Below, in pieces: positions 42,914 to 52,607 of a stretch of DNA of 64,000 nt (its first letter is position 1; each line of letters begins with the position of its first letter). The notes under the pieces were generated by a model. That model did not search any database, had not been told where the DNA came from, and saw nothing but the letters and a program-made list of their open reading frames with translations. Location: the NCBI GenBank assembly GCA_016713435.1, contig JADJPD010000010.1, forward strand, positions 401,408 to 465,407, written 5' to 3'. The stretch is from Gemmatimonadota bacterium. Lineage in GTDB: Bacteria; Gemmatimonadota; Gemmatimonadetes; Gemmatimonadales; GWC2-71-9. A program made the position numbers and the translations under genes.

Positions 42914-42919
42914 CGGGCG

Positions 42920-44017
42920 TCAGCGCGGGGCGAGGATCCGGTCGCGGAGCCGGCTCTCGGGATGCTGGCCCGTCTCGTGGGCCAGCGCCAGGTCCAGGGC
43001 ACGCGGGGTGCCCTCCAGCTGCCCGGCCACGTCGGCCACGGGCCCGGTGAGCGGCTGGTGCAGCGCCAGCGTGAGGCCGCGGCCCCGGCGGCCCGGCTCG
43101 TCCGCCAGCTCCATCCACGCCGCCGCCTGCGCCGGGTGGCGCACGGCGAGGAGCGGCACGGCGGCCGGATCGGCCGGCACCTCCGCGGCCACGGGGATGC
43201 CGAGCCCGGACGCCAGGTCGTACCAGCCTGGCCAGGCATCGAGGGCCACGAGCACCGTGAAGCGCCAGCCGAGGTCGCGGGCCAGCTGCAGGACGCCGCG
43301 CGCCAGCGCCTCATCGTCGGCCGGGGCGCCCGGCATGCCGGTGAGCGGCACGGCGCCCTGGTCGGCAAACCAGCGGCGGGCGGGGGGCAGGGCATCCGGC
43401 TTGGAGCCGGGGAAGGCGCCGTAGCGGCGCGTCGCCCGGATCTCCCGCTCGGCCACCTCGCGCTGCGCCGCGAATTCCGCGGCCTGCGCCGCGCCCTCGA
43501 AGGCCACCTCCGCCGCGAGGTAGCGGCCCGCCTGCCGCAGCACTCGGCCCCGGAGCAGCAGCGTGGCCCCGTGCGGCTCCAGGGCGAAGGCCCGGTCCAG
43601 CGCCATCAGCGCGCGCGAGAGCTCGCCGAGCCGGTAGGCGGCATAGCCCGCCTCGTGCCACACCAGCCCCGAGTCGGGCGCCACCTGGGACGCATCATCG
43701 AGCGCGGAGAGCCCCTCGCGAAACCGGCCCAGCTCCACCAGGGCTGCGCCCTTCAGGATGCTCGGCAGCGCATCCCCCGGGAGTTCGGCCCCGGAGCGCA
43801 CCGCCAGCGCGAGCGCATCCTCGTGGCGGCCCGACTCGCGCAGCAGCGTGAACAGTTCCATCCACGCCTGCGGCATCTCGGGATGGGTCAGGAGCAATTC
43901 CCGGTACGCCGCCTCCGCGTCCCGGAGCCGCCCCTCCTGCGTGAGCCGCCGGGGCCGCGACAGGATGCGGTCCGGGGCCTCGCCCGTGAAGACGCGGAAC
44001 TGGTCCGTGGAGTACAT
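42920..44017 (-). CDS. TPR-repeat protein, unknown function
   Basis: 365 residues; ATG 44017 begins MYSTDQFRVFTG. At least five tetratricopeptide repeats occupy about residues 20-190 (RLTQEGRLRDAEAAYRELLL, ALVELGRFREGLSALDDA, YRLGELSRALMALDRAFALE, VLRQAGRYLAAEVAFEGAAQ). The C-terminal 150 residues are not TPR; they hold an alpha/beta-like stretch (LARDLGWRFTVLVALDAWPG) of unknown role. No signal peptide, so cytosolic. Its start is divergent from the M20 peptidase gene with 108 bp between. Confidence 0.78.
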   Translation of the reverse strand: MYSTDQFRVFTGEAPDRILSRPRRLTQEGRLRDAEAAYRELLLTHPEMPQAWMELFTLLRESGRHEDALALAVRSGAELPGDALPSILKGAALVELGRFREGLSALDDASQVAPDSGLVWHEAGYAAYRLGELSRALMALDRAFALEPHGATLLLRGRVLRQAGRYLAAEVAFEGAAQAAEFAAQREVAEREIRATRRYGAFPGSKPDALPPARRWFADQGAVPLTGMPGAPADDEALARGVLQLARDLGWRFTVLVALDAWPGWYDLASGLGIPVAAEVPADPAAVPLLAVRHPAQAAAWMELADEPGRRGRGLTLALHQPLTGPVADVAGQLEGTPRALDLALAHETGQHPESRLRDRILAPR

Positions 44018-44125
44018 GGGCGCGAATGTACCCCCCACCACGGGTTCCGCTAGGGGAGCGATGCCGTCCGGGATCCGGCGCCGCGCCTCTAGCCCCCCGC
44101 CGATTTCCCCCACATCTTTTGCGGC

Positions 44126-45496
44126 ATGGATACCCAATTCGTCGCCCGCGAGCGTGCGCGCCTCCTGCGCGAGCTCACCGAGTTCCTCGCCATCCCGAGC
44201 ATCAGCGCCCTCCCCAGCCACGCCGCCGATTGCCGCCGCGCCGCCCAGTGGCTCATCACCGACCTCGAGCGCCTCGGCTGCGCCAAGGTGGAGCTGCTCG
44301 AGGGCAATGGTCATCCGGTGGTCTGGGCCGAGAGCCCCAAGGTGGAGGGCGCGCCCACGCTGCTCATCTACGGCCACTACGACGTGCAGCCGGTGGACCC
44401 GCTCGACGAGTGGAACTCGCCCCCCTTCGAGGCCACCGTCCGCGACGGCAAGCTCTACGCCCGCGGCACCGCTGACGACAAGGGCCAGGTCTTCTGCCTG
44501 CTCCGCGCCTACGAAGCCATCCTCGACGCCAACCAGCGCCCGCCCCTCAACGTGCACTTCATCTTCGAGGGCGAGGAAGAGTGCGGCGGCCACGCCATCG
44601 ACGAGCTGCTGGAGAAGGAGCCCGAGCGCACCAAGGCGGACGCCGCCCTGGTCTGCGACATGAACTACTATGCGCCCGGCCTCCCGGCCGTGTACACCGC
44701 GCTCCGTGGCATGTGCTACGCCGAGATCTCCATGCGGACGCTCCAGCGCGACCTGCACTCCGGCACCTACGGCGGGGTGGCGCCCAACGCCATCGAGGAG
44801 CTGGTGCGCCTCCTGGCCGACCTCAAGGACGCCAGCGGCAAGATCGCCATCCCCAAGCTCTACAAGTCGGTCATCAAGCCGAGCAAGGCCGAGCTGCGCG
44901 ACTGGAACCGGCTCCCCTTCAAGAAGAAGGAGTACCTGCGGGAGGAGGTGACCGCCAAGGCGCTCACCGGCCTCAAGAAGTACTCCACCTTCGAGCGCAC
45001 CTGGGCGCTGCCCACCTTCGAGATCCACGGCATCAAGGGCGGCTTCGTCGGCGAAGGCGCCAAGACGGTCATCCCGGCCGCCGCCACCGCCAAGGTCTCG
45101 TTGCGCCTCGTGCCCGGCCTGCCGTTCAAGCAGGTGGCGGCGTGGCTCGCGCGGGCGGTGAAGCAGCGCACCCCCAAGTACGCCACCACCGAGGTGAAGA
45201 TCCTCCACGGCGGCGACCCGGTGCAGGTGGACGTCAACCACCCCGCCTTCGGCCCGCTCGATGCGGCCTTCAAGGAAGTGGTGGGGAAGCCGGCCGTGCG
45301 CGTCCGTGCCGGCGGCTCCATTCCCATCATCCCGCGCCTCGGCACCATGGGGGCCCCGGTGCTCCTCACCGGCATCGGCCTCCCGGATGACGGGCTCCAC
45401 TCCCCCAACGAGAAGCTGGATCTCCAGCAGCTCTGGGACGGCATCGTGGTCTTCGGCCGCTTCATGGAGCTGTTCGCGGCCACCAAGCCGGCCTGA
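44126..45496 (+). CDS. M20 family metallopeptidase (dipeptidase type)
   Basis: 456 residues, cytosolic. Di-zinc enzyme with the ligands in LLIYGHYDVQPVDP (His, Asp), ARGTADDKGQVF (bridging Asp), HFIFEGEEECGGHAIDELL (catalytic Glu and ligand) and LVCDMNYY (Asp). A dimerisation domain follows (RTWALPTFEIHGIKGGFVGE). It most resembles CNDP-like dipeptidases that hydrolyse short peptides or beta-Ala-type dipeptides. Monocistronic: a 14-bp terminator follows 20 nt after the stop. Confidence 0.92.
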   Translation: MDTQFVARERARLLRELTEFLAIPSISALPSHAADCRRAAQWLITDLERLGCAKVELLEGNGHPVVWAESPKVEGAPTLLIYGHYDVQPVDPLDEWNSPPFEATVRDGKLYARGTADDKGQVFCLLRAYEAILDANQRPPLNVHFIFEGEEECGGHAIDELLEKEPERTKADAALVCDMNYYAPGLPAVYTALRGMCYAEISMRTLQRDLHSGTYGGVAPNAIEELVRLLADLKDASGKIAIPKLYKSVIKPSKAELRDWNRLPFKKKEYLREEVTAKALTGLKKYSTFERTWALPTFEIHGIKGGFVGEGAKTVIPAAATAKVSLRLVPGLPFKQVAAWLARAVKQRTPKYATTEVKILHGGDPVQVDVNHPAFGPLDAAFKEVVGKPAVRVRAGGSIPIIPRLGTMGAPVLLTGIGLPDDGLHSPNEKLDLQQLWDGIVVFGRFMELFAATKPA

Positions 45497-45515
45497 GGCC
45501 GGCCCCCAACGTCAT

Positions 45516-45556
45516 GACGCCCCGCCGGCGAGGTGCCGGCGGGGCGTCGGTCGTTT
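45516..45556 (+). terminator. Terminator of the M20 peptidase gene
   Basis: GACGCCCCGCCGGC and its exact complement around GAGGT, followed by GGTCGTTT. Confidence 0.85.
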
Positions 45557-45565
45557 GCGGGCCTG

Positions 45566-46126
45566 CTACTCGGTGTCGTCCGGCGGAGCCTCGCCGCTCT
45601 TCCGGCCACCCGGGTACTGGGACTCGGTGCGCGCGGTGAGCTCATCCACCCCGAGCACGGCCCGCACCGAGGCGATCACTCCGGCCACCACGTCGTCCGC
45701 CCAGTAGGGGTCCGGCTGCTGGTCCGAGGGGAGCGCCTTGCCCTGCTGCTCCAGGAACTGCACCGCCGTGTTCACCCATTCGCCCTGCGCCGAGGGCACC
45801 AGGGCCCAGGAGCTGGTGGACTTGAGCTCGAGCTCGGTCAGCGCGGCCAGCTGTTTCTCCAGCCCTTCCGTGACCGCCCGTGAGGCCAGCTCCTTGGCCA
45901 CCATGGCCATTACCTGGGTCCGCTCGGCCGCCTGCTGGCCGGAGACGGGGGCAAAGTAGTTGCGCTGGTCCGCCACCATCTCGCCGAGCCGGATGCAGAC
46001 CGCCCGCACCGCCGGCTGCAGCGCCGGCGAGACCTCGCGCGCCCAGCCCTGCGCCGCCTTGAGGATGTCGCGCACCAGCTGCTCCGCCTGCGCTTCCGGG
46101 GAGCGCCGTTCCGTCGGTCCGTTCAT
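45566..46126 (-). CDS. Helical cytosolic protein, unknown function
   Basis: 186 residues starting MNGPTERRSPEAQAEQLVRD. Mostly helical and Gln/Ala/Glu-rich (RNYFAPVSGQQAAERTQVMA, TEGLEKQLAALTELEL) with an acidic C-terminus (SGEAPPDDTE). No signal peptide or span. No family recognised. It lies after the terminator of the lipoate/PDH block on the same strand, so it has its own unit. Confidence 0.65.
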   Translation of the reverse strand: MNGPTERRSPEAQAEQLVRDILKAAQGWAREVSPALQPAVRAVCIRLGEMVADQRNYFAPVSGQQAAERTQVMAMVAKELASRAVTEGLEKQLAALTELELKSTSSWALVPSAQGEWVNTAVQFLEQQGKALPSDQQPDPYWADDVVAGVIASVRAVLGVDELTARTESQYPGGRKSGEAPPDDTE

Positions 46127-46201
46127 AGGACCACTAGAATGGCCCGGCGGCGGGGGAAAGACAAGACGGAGTACTCCCCGGCGTATACCCCCGAAACGGA
46201 A

Positions 46202-46248
46202 CCCGCGGCCCGGGGGTTGGGGGTCTTGACAACCCCCCGGGCCGCGGG
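46202..46248. terminator. Long GC-rich hairpin after the sulfite-oxidase-fold gene
   Basis: The arm CCCGCGGCCCGGGGGTT pairs with AACCCCCCGGGCCGCGGG with one bulged base, around a 12-nt loop. It lies 17 nt after the stop of the minus-strand block ending at 46265. Confidence 0.7.
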
Positions 46249-46264
46249 CAATGGAACTGACCCG

Positions 46265-46891
<627 letters not shown>

Positions 46892-46898
46892 GCCCCTT

Positions 46899-47633
46899 CT
46901 ACGCCCCCGCGGCGGCCTCGGTTCCCTCGGGGAGCACGGCCCGGAGCTCCATGGGCTCGGGCACCAGGCCGAAGGTCGTGGCGAAGGCGCCAGTCACGGC
47001 GTCGAGGGTGGCGCTCCAGAGGGCCAGGCCTTCCCCGAGGGCGGCGCCGAGGCCCAGGCGCTCGGCCTCGAGGGCAACGCTCGTCATCTGTACCCCGCTG
47101 ATGCCGCAGGGCACGATGAGCCCGAAGTCCTCCAGCCGGTTCCGCACGTTGAGCGCAAAGCCGTGCGTGGTGACCCACTGCCGCACGTGGATCCCGATGC
47201 TCGCGATCTTCCGCCCACCCGTCCACACCCCCGTGTAGCCCGGGTTCCGCTCGGCGGGGATGCCGAGCTGGCCCAGGGCCAGCAGGAGCGCCTCTTCCAC
47301 CTGGCGGAGGTACCAGTGGAGGTCGGGCCGGTGCCGGTTGAGGTCCAGGATGGGATACCCCACGAGCTGGCCCGGGCCGTGCCACGTCACGTCGCCGCCG
47401 CGCTCCACTTCCACCACGGTGAGGCCGCGCCGCGCGATCTCCTCCGCCGAGAGCGGCAGGCTCGCCGCCTTGGTGCCGCGGCCGAGGGTGATGGTGCGCT
47501 CGTGTTCGAGGAGCAGCAGGAGGTCGTGGGGCAGGGCGCCGCTGATCCGGCGCTCGGCGAGCTGCCGCTGCAGCGCGTGTGCCTCACGATAGCCCACCTG
47601 GCCGAGCGTGAGGACGCCGAGGTGAGCGCTCAC
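46899..47633 (-). CDS. lipB: Lipoyl(octanoyl) transferase
   Basis: Moves octanoyl groups from octanoyl-ACP to lipoyl domains, here presumably the PdhC E2. 244 residues from GTG 47633, which overlaps the upstream stop (GTGA). Signatures: RGGDVTWHGPGQLVGYPILD, the Lys in GGRKIASIGIHVRQWVTTHG, and the catalytic Cys in LIVPCGISGVQMTS. The C-terminus ends in an Ala-rich tail. It lies in the same strand block as lipA, which adds the sulfurs. Confidence 0.95.
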   Translation of the reverse strand: MSAHLGVLTLGQVGYREAHALQRQLAERRISGALPHDLLLLLEHERTITLGRGTKAASLPLSAEEIARRGLTVVEVERGGDVTWHGPGQLVGYPILDLNRHRPDLHWYLRQVEEALLLALGQLGIPAERNPGYTGVWTGGRKIASIGIHVRQWVTTHGFALNVRNRLEDFGLIVPCGISGVQMTSVALEAERLGLGAALGEGLALWSATLDAVTGAFATTFGLVPEPMELRAVLPEGTEAAAGA

Positions 47634-48139
47634 GACGCCGGGGGCGCGCCGGCGAGCGGGGACGCCGCCGGGGCGGCGACGAGCCGCGCCTCCGCCTCGA
47701 GTTCCCGCGCCCGCCGCGCGATCTTCCGCGCCAGCAGGGCAAACCAGAGCGCGGCCACCCCGGCCAGGCCGAGCAATCCCCACCGGCCGAGCACGCCATC
47801 TACCGGCGCGGTGACGAAGGTGAAGAGGAGCCCCGCAAACCCGCCGACCATCGCCAGCCCGCCCCGGCGGTAGGCGGAACGGATGGGCTTGAGCAGGGTC
47901 CACGACACGAACCCGCCCGCGATGGCGCTCCCCATCCACCCCGCCAGGATCACCGTGGCGATGCTGTCCGACGGCCTGGGGGCGAGCGGCGCCGCGCCCG
48001 AGAGCTGGAGGGTCCGCACCAGCCACATCACCAGCGACACCAGCCCGAGCCCCGCCACCGCCCCCGCCAGGATCCCCTGGAGGGCGATCCCCACGTGGTC
48101 GGGCTGGGCTTCCTCCCCCGTCGCCGACGCCGCCCGCAT
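47630..48139 (-). CDS. Integral membrane protein, unknown function
   Basis: 169 residues from ATG 48139 (TTG 48151 is also possible). Four membrane spans: GIALQGILAGAVAGLGLVSL, IATVILAGWMGSAIAGGFVS, LAMVGGFAGLLFTFVTAP and WGLLGLAGVAALWFALLA, then a basic helix (RKIARRARELEAEARL). No family recognised. Coupled to lipB by a 4-nt overlap. Confidence 0.75.
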   Translation of the reverse strand: MRAASATGEEAQPDHVGIALQGILAGAVAGLGLVSLVMWLVRTLQLSGAAPLAPRPSDSIATVILAGWMGSAIAGGFVSWTLLKPIRSAYRRGGLAMVGGFAGLLFTFVTAPVDGVLGRWGLLGLAGVAALWFALLARKIARRARELEAEARLVAAPAASPLAGAPPAS

Positions 48140-48196
48140 CTCAGTCCCCAATCACCCCTCCACATCGAACGCGCGGCCCTTGGGCCGCGCCCCTCC

Positions 48197-49591
48197 TCAG
48201 ATGTGCATCACCCGTCCCATCGAGTCCAGCGCCGCCTCCGCCACCGCCTCCGACAGCGTGGGGTGCGCATGCACGGCCAGGTCGATCTCCTCGACGGTGT
48301 ACTCGTTCTCGCGCGCCACGGCCAGCTCGTGGATCATCTCCGAGGCGTGGCCGCCCACGATGTGGGCACCGAGGATCTCGCCGTACTTCTTGTCACGGAT
48401 GATCTTGACGAAGCCCTCGGTCTCGTTGGACGCGCGGGCGCGCCCGTTGGCGCTGAACGGGAAGCGGCCCACCTGGTAGTCGAGCTTCTTCTCCTTGCAC
48501 GCCTCCTCGGAGAGCCCCACGCTCGCCACCTCGGGGTGGCAGTAGGTCACCGAGGGGATGTTGTCGTAGCGGATCGGGTGCGGCGTGTGGCCGGCGATGA
48601 GTTCTGCCACGAAGGTGCCCTCCCGGCTCCCCTTGTGCGCCAGCATCGGGGGTCCGGCCACGTCGCCGATGCAGTAGACGCCCTTGGCGGTGGTCTCGAG
48701 GGTGGCCAGGTTCACCTTCACGAAGCCGCGGTCGGTCAGCTCCACGCCCGCTTCCTTGAACCCCATCCCCTCCGTGTTCACCGCCCGGCCCGCCGCCATC
48801 AGCACCTTCTCGGCGGTGACGGCCTGCTGCTTGCCGCCCGCCTCGAGGGTGAGGGTCACCCCGTCGGCCTTCACCTCCGCCTTCACCACCTTGGCGCCGG
48901 CCACCACGTCGATGCCGCGCTTCTTGTAGCTCTTGGCCAGCGTGTCGGAGCACTCCGCGTCCTCGATGGGGAGGATGCGCGGCAGCGCCTCGATGAGCGT
49001 CACCTTGCTGCCGAAGCTGTTGAAGATGTCGGCGAACTCGCAGCCCACGGCCCCGGCGCCGATCACGGCGATGCTGGCCGGCGCCTTCTCCAGGAACAGC
49101 GCCTCGTCCGAGCTGATCACCGTCGTCTTGTTGATCTCGAGGCCCAGCGCCGGGATCCCCTTCACCCGCGACCCGGTGGCGATGATCACCGCCTTCTTCG
49201 CCTCGTGCACGTCGGCGCCCACCTTCACCTTCCGGCCCGCCAGCAGGGTGCCGGCGCCCTTGATGACCGTCACCTTGTGCTTCTTCATCAGGAACTCGAC
49301 GCCCTTCGAGTTCTGTTCCGACACCTTGCGCGAGCGCTTCATGGCCACGCCGTAGTCGGTCTTCACCGCGCCGACCTCGATGCCCAGGTCCTTGGCCTCG
49401 TGCGCGATCACGCCCGCCACGCGCGCGCTGTGCAGCAGCGCCTTGGTGGGGATGCAGCCGATGTTGACGCACACGCCACCCAGCTTGTCCTTCTCCACCA
49501 CGGCGGTGGCCAGGCCGAGCTGCGCGGAACGGATGGCGGCCACGTAGCCTGCGGGCCCGCCGCCCAGGATGATCACGTCGAAGGTCGCCAC
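48197..49591 (-). CDS. lpdA: Dihydrolipoyl dehydrogenase (E3)
   Basis: Reoxidises dihydrolipoamide of the pyruvate dehydrogenase complex, passing electrons to NAD+. 464 residues: FAD-binding IILGGGPAGYVAAIRSAQLG, redox disulfide GGVCVNIGCIPTK, NAD-binding IAVIGAGAVGCEFADIF and the catalytic His-Glu of VHAHPTLSEAVAE at the C-terminus. All key residues are present. It follows the pdhABC genes on the same strand. Confidence 0.96.
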   Translation of the reverse strand: MATFDVIILGGGPAGYVAAIRSAQLGLATAVVEKDKLGGVCVNIGCIPTKALLHSARVAGVIAHEAKDLGIEVGAVKTDYGVAMKRSRKVSEQNSKGVEFLMKKHKVTVIKGAGTLLAGRKVKVGADVHEAKKAVIIATGSRVKGIPALGLEINKTTVISSDEALFLEKAPASIAVIGAGAVGCEFADIFNSFGSKVTLIEALPRILPIEDAECSDTLAKSYKKRGIDVVAGAKVVKAEVKADGVTLTLEAGGKQQAVTAEKVLMAAGRAVNTEGMGFKEAGVELTDRGFVKVNLATLETTAKGVYCIGDVAGPPMLAHKGSREGTFVAELIAGHTPHPIRYDNIPSVTYCHPEVASVGLSEEACKEKKLDYQVGRFPFSANGRARASNETEGFVKIIRDKKYGEILGAHIVGGHASEMIHELAVARENEYTVEEIDLAVHAHPTLSEAVAEAALDSMGRVMHI

Positions 49592-49627
49592 GTCAGGGTC
49601 TCCGGGAGGGAAGGGAAGGACCCGCGC

Positions 49628-50266
49628 TCAGCGCGGGCCGCCGAAGCGATAGCCGCCCACGATCGCGAGCACGCGATTGTGCAGGTCGGCGCTGGGGTCC
49701 GAGTTGTCCACCGTCGAGAGGCCGTACTGGTAGCGCACCCCGAGCTGGATGCGCCCGTACTCGAGGCCGGCCCCGAGATGCACCGAGGTCTCGAGCGCCT
49801 TGGTGTTGAACCGCGTGCCGAGCGCGCCCCGGTCGTTGCAGTCGGCCTCGAGGCTCTGGTTGCCCTGCTTGATCTCCAGCCGGCACCGGTCCCGGAGCGC
49901 AATGGCCGGCGCCACGTACACCCACGGCCGGAGCGCGCCGCTGGTCGGCACCGTGAACCGGAGCCGGAGCGGCACCTGCCAGTACTCCAGCTTGTACGTG
50001 TTGGTGATGCCGCCGCCTTCCGCCTTGGTCCCCTGGCTGGCGTAGATCAGCGCCGGCTCCAGGGCCACGATGCGGCCGAAGGGAAAGCGGAGGAAGCCGC
50101 CGCCCGCCAGGCCGATGCGGGTCTTGGCACCGTCCGCATCGTCCCCGCCGAACTTGGCCAGCAGGATGCCGGCCTCCACCCCGCTCTGCAGCTTGCCCTG
50201 GGCCTCTGCCATGGCCGGCGTGAGCAGCAGCGCCACCATGCCGAGCGCGCGCATGAGGGAGCGCAT
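49628..50266 (-). CDS. PorT-like outer-membrane barrel protein
   Basis: 212 residues (ATG 50266; GTG 50275 would add three). Signal peptide MRSLMRALGMVALLLTPAMA, cleavage near EAQ. The mature protein begins QSGVEAGILLAKFGG and runs as an eight-strand-like barrel (ALIYASQGTKAEGG, LEYWQVPLRLRFTV, GAGLEYGRIQLGVRYQYGL), as in PorT/OMP_b-brl_2 proteins. The LEYWQVPLRL motif is typical. Its place between pdhC and lpd is unexpected; the start overlaps or abuts the pdhC stop, so it is cotranscribed. Confidence 0.85.
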   Translation of the reverse strand: MRSLMRALGMVALLLTPAMAEAQGKLQSGVEAGILLAKFGGDDADGAKTRIGLAGGGFLRFPFGRIVALEPALIYASQGTKAEGGGITNTYKLEYWQVPLRLRFTVPTSGALRPWVYVAPAIALRDRCRLEIKQGNQSLEADCNDRGALGTRFNTKALETSVHLGAGLEYGRIQLGVRYQYGLSTVDNSDPSADLHNRVLAIVGGYRFGGPR

Positions 50267-50268
50267 GC

Positions 50269-51573
50269 TCACCACACCATCGCGAGCGGGTTCTCCAGCA
50301 TGCCCTTGAGGGTCCGCAGGAACGCGGCGCCCGTGGCGCCGTCAATCACCCGGTGGTCGCAGCTCATGGTGAGCCGCACCCGCCGGCCCGGCACCACCTG
50401 GCCGCCCTTCACCACGGGCTGCTCGGTGATGCTGCCCACCGCCAGGATCCCCGCCTCGGGCGGGTTGATGATGGCGGTGAACTGGTCGATGTCGAACATG
50501 CCGAGGTTGGAGATCGAGAAGGTGCCCCCGGTGTACTCCTCCGGCGTGAGGCGCCGGTCGCGCGCCCGCCTGGCCAGGTCCTTCGCCTCGGCGCCGATCT
50601 CGCGCAGGGTCTTCTGGTCGGCGTGGCGGATCACCGGGGTGATGAGCCCGTCCTCGATGGCCACCGCCATGCTGACGTGGACGTCGTTCCAGTAGCGGAT
50701 CCGGTCGTCCTGCCACCAGGCATTGCAGGCGCGGTGCTGGCGGAGCGCCAGCGCCGTGGCCTTGATGATCATGTCGTTGAACGACACCTTGGCCGCCGCG
50801 TCGCCACCGTGCTGCTTCGCCAGCGCGTTGAGCGCCTCGCGCGCCTCCCACGCCCGGTCCATGTCCACCTCGGTGGTGAGGTAGAACGTCGGGATCGGCC
50901 CGATCGACTGGGTGAGCCGCTTGGCGATGGTCTTCCGGATCTGCGTGAGCGGCACGTCCTCGAAGCTCGCCCCCTCCGCCACCCGGGGGCGCGGGGCGGC
51001 GCTCCCCGCCACCGGTGCCGCCGTCGGCGCGTTCTCGAGGTCGCGCAGCACGATGCGGCCGTCGGGTCCCGTCCCCTGCAGCATCCCGAGGTCGAGCCCT
51101 CGCTCCGCCGCGACCTTCTTCGCCAGCGGCGAGGCTTTCACGCGGGCGTCCGGGCTCCGGGCCGGGGCCGCGGGCGCAGCCACCGGCGCGGGCGCCCGCG
51201 TGTCACCTTGGGCCTTGGCGGGCGCCGGGGCCGGCCCCGGCGGTGCCTTCGGGGCCGGCGCGGCGTCGGCCGCCTTCGGCGCGGCGGCGGGCTTGGCCGC
51301 TGGCGCGGCACCCGCGATCGCGCTCACGTCCTCGCCCGCCTCGCCGATCACCCCCACCACGTTCCCCACCGGCACCGTGGTCCCCGGCGCGATGAGCTGC
51401 TTGAGCAGCACCCCACCCGCCCGCGCCTGCAGGTCCATCACCGCCTTGTCCGTCTCCACCTCGGCGAGGATCTCCCCCGGCGACACCGCGTCGCCTTCCT
51501 TCTTCTTCCACTCCACCAGGCGCCCCTCTTCCATGGTGGGGGAGAGCGCCTCCATCAGGACCTTGGTAGCCAT
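50269..51573 (-). CDS. pdhC: Dihydrolipoamide acetyltransferase (E2) of pyruvate dehydrogenase
   Basis: 434 residues from ATG 51573. One lipoyl domain (residues 1-75) with the modified Lys in AEVETDKAVMDLQ, an Ala/Pro linker, a peripheral-subunit-binding domain (ASPLAKKVAAERGLDLGMLQ) and the catalytic domain with the active-site His in MSCDHRVIDGATGAAFL. Core of the complex; it carries acetyl from E1 to CoA. LipB and LipA of the same block supply its lipoate. Confidence 0.95.
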   Translation of the reverse strand: MATKVLMEALSPTMEEGRLVEWKKKEGDAVSPGEILAEVETDKAVMDLQARAGGVLLKQLIAPGTTVPVGNVVGVIGEAGEDVSAIAGAAPAAKPAAAPKAADAAPAPKAPPGPAPAPAKAQGDTRAPAPVAAPAAPARSPDARVKASPLAKKVAAERGLDLGMLQGTGPDGRIVLRDLENAPTAAPVAGSAAPRPRVAEGASFEDVPLTQIRKTIAKRLTQSIGPIPTFYLTTEVDMDRAWEAREALNALAKQHGGDAAAKVSFNDMIIKATALALRQHRACNAWWQDDRIRYWNDVHVSMAVAIEDGLITPVIRHADQKTLREIGAEAKDLARRARDRRLTPEEYTGGTFSISNLGMFDIDQFTAIINPPEAGILAVGSITEQPVVKGGQVVPGRRVRLTMSCDHRVIDGATGAAFLRTLKGMLENPLAMVW

Positions 51574-51619
51574 CTGATAAATGATCCTCATCGTTGGCGC
51601 GGCCCCTGGGCCGCGCCTC

Positions 51620-52600
51620 TCAGTCGAGATAGAGAACCTTCTTCACCGCCGCCGCGATCCGCTCCACCGACACCTTCGCCGCCTTCTCGAGGTGCTTGTT
51701 GTAGGGCATCGGCACGTCCGCACTCGTCACCCGCACCACCGGCGCATCCAGCTCGTCGAACGCCTGCGACTGGATCTCGTCCACCACCTGCGCCCCCACC
51801 CCCGCGAAGTACCACCCCTCCTCGGCCACCACCGCGCGATGGGTCTTCCGCACCGAGGCCAGCACCGTCGCCACGTCGAGCGGGCGGATGGTGCGGAGGT
51901 CCACCACCTCCACGCTGATCTCCTCGGCCGCGAGCTGGTCGGCCGCCTTGAGCGCCAGCGCCACCGTCTTGCCCCAGCAGACGATCGTCACGTGGTCCCC
52001 GGCCCGCTTCACCTCGGCCACCCCGATCGGGACGACGTGCTCCCCCTCGGGCACCTCGCCCTTGATGTTGTAGAGCATCTCGCCTTCCATGAACACCACC
52101 GGGTCCGGGTCGCGGATGGCCGCCTTGAGCAGGCCCTTCGCGTCCGCCGGCGTGGCCGGGATCACCACCTTGAGCCCCGGGATGTTGGCGTACATGCTCT
52201 CGAAGTTCTGGGAGTGCTGCGCCGCCAGCTGCAGCGCCGCGCCGCACGGGCCGCGGAAGACGATCTGCATCGGCACCTGCCCGCCCGACATGTAGCGGAG
52301 CTTGGCCGCGCTGTTGACGATCTGGTCGATGGCCAGGAGCGCGAAGTTCCACGTCATGAACTCGATGACGGGCTTGAGCCCCACCATCGCCGCCCCGATC
52401 CCCACGCCGGCGAAGCCGAGCTCGGTGATGGGCGTGTCCACCACGCGGTTGGGCCCGAACTCCTCCAGCAGCCCGCGGCTCACCTTGTACGCGCCCTGGT
52501 AGACGCCCACTTCCTCGCCCATCAGGAACACGTCGGCGTCGCGCGCCATCTCCTCGCGGAGGGCCTGGTTGAGCGCGTCGCGATAAGTCAGGGTCGGCAT
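51620..52600 (-). CDS. pdhB: Pyruvate dehydrogenase E1 beta subunit
   Basis: 326 residues. Transketolase-like beta chain with the thiamine site Glu region (VFLMGEEVGVYQGAYKVSRG), DTPITELGFAGVGIGAAMVG and the C-terminal domain (VEVVDLRTIRPLDVATVLAS). It pairs with PdhA 7 nt upstream. Pyruvate specificity rather than branched-chain oxoacid is inferred from the lipoate context. Confidence 0.94.
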   Translation of the reverse strand: MPTLTYRDALNQALREEMARDADVFLMGEEVGVYQGAYKVSRGLLEEFGPNRVVDTPITELGFAGVGIGAAMVGLKPVIEFMTWNFALLAIDQIVNSAAKLRYMSGGQVPMQIVFRGPCGAALQLAAQHSQNFESMYANIPGLKVVIPATPADAKGLLKAAIRDPDPVVFMEGEMLYNIKGEVPEGEHVVPIGVAEVKRAGDHVTIVCWGKTVALALKAADQLAAEEISVEVVDLRTIRPLDVATVLASVRKTHRAVVAEEGWYFAGVGAQVVDEIQSQAFDELDAPVVRVTSADVPMPYNKHLEKAAKVSVERIAAAVKKVLYLD

Positions 52601-52607
52601 CGGTCGC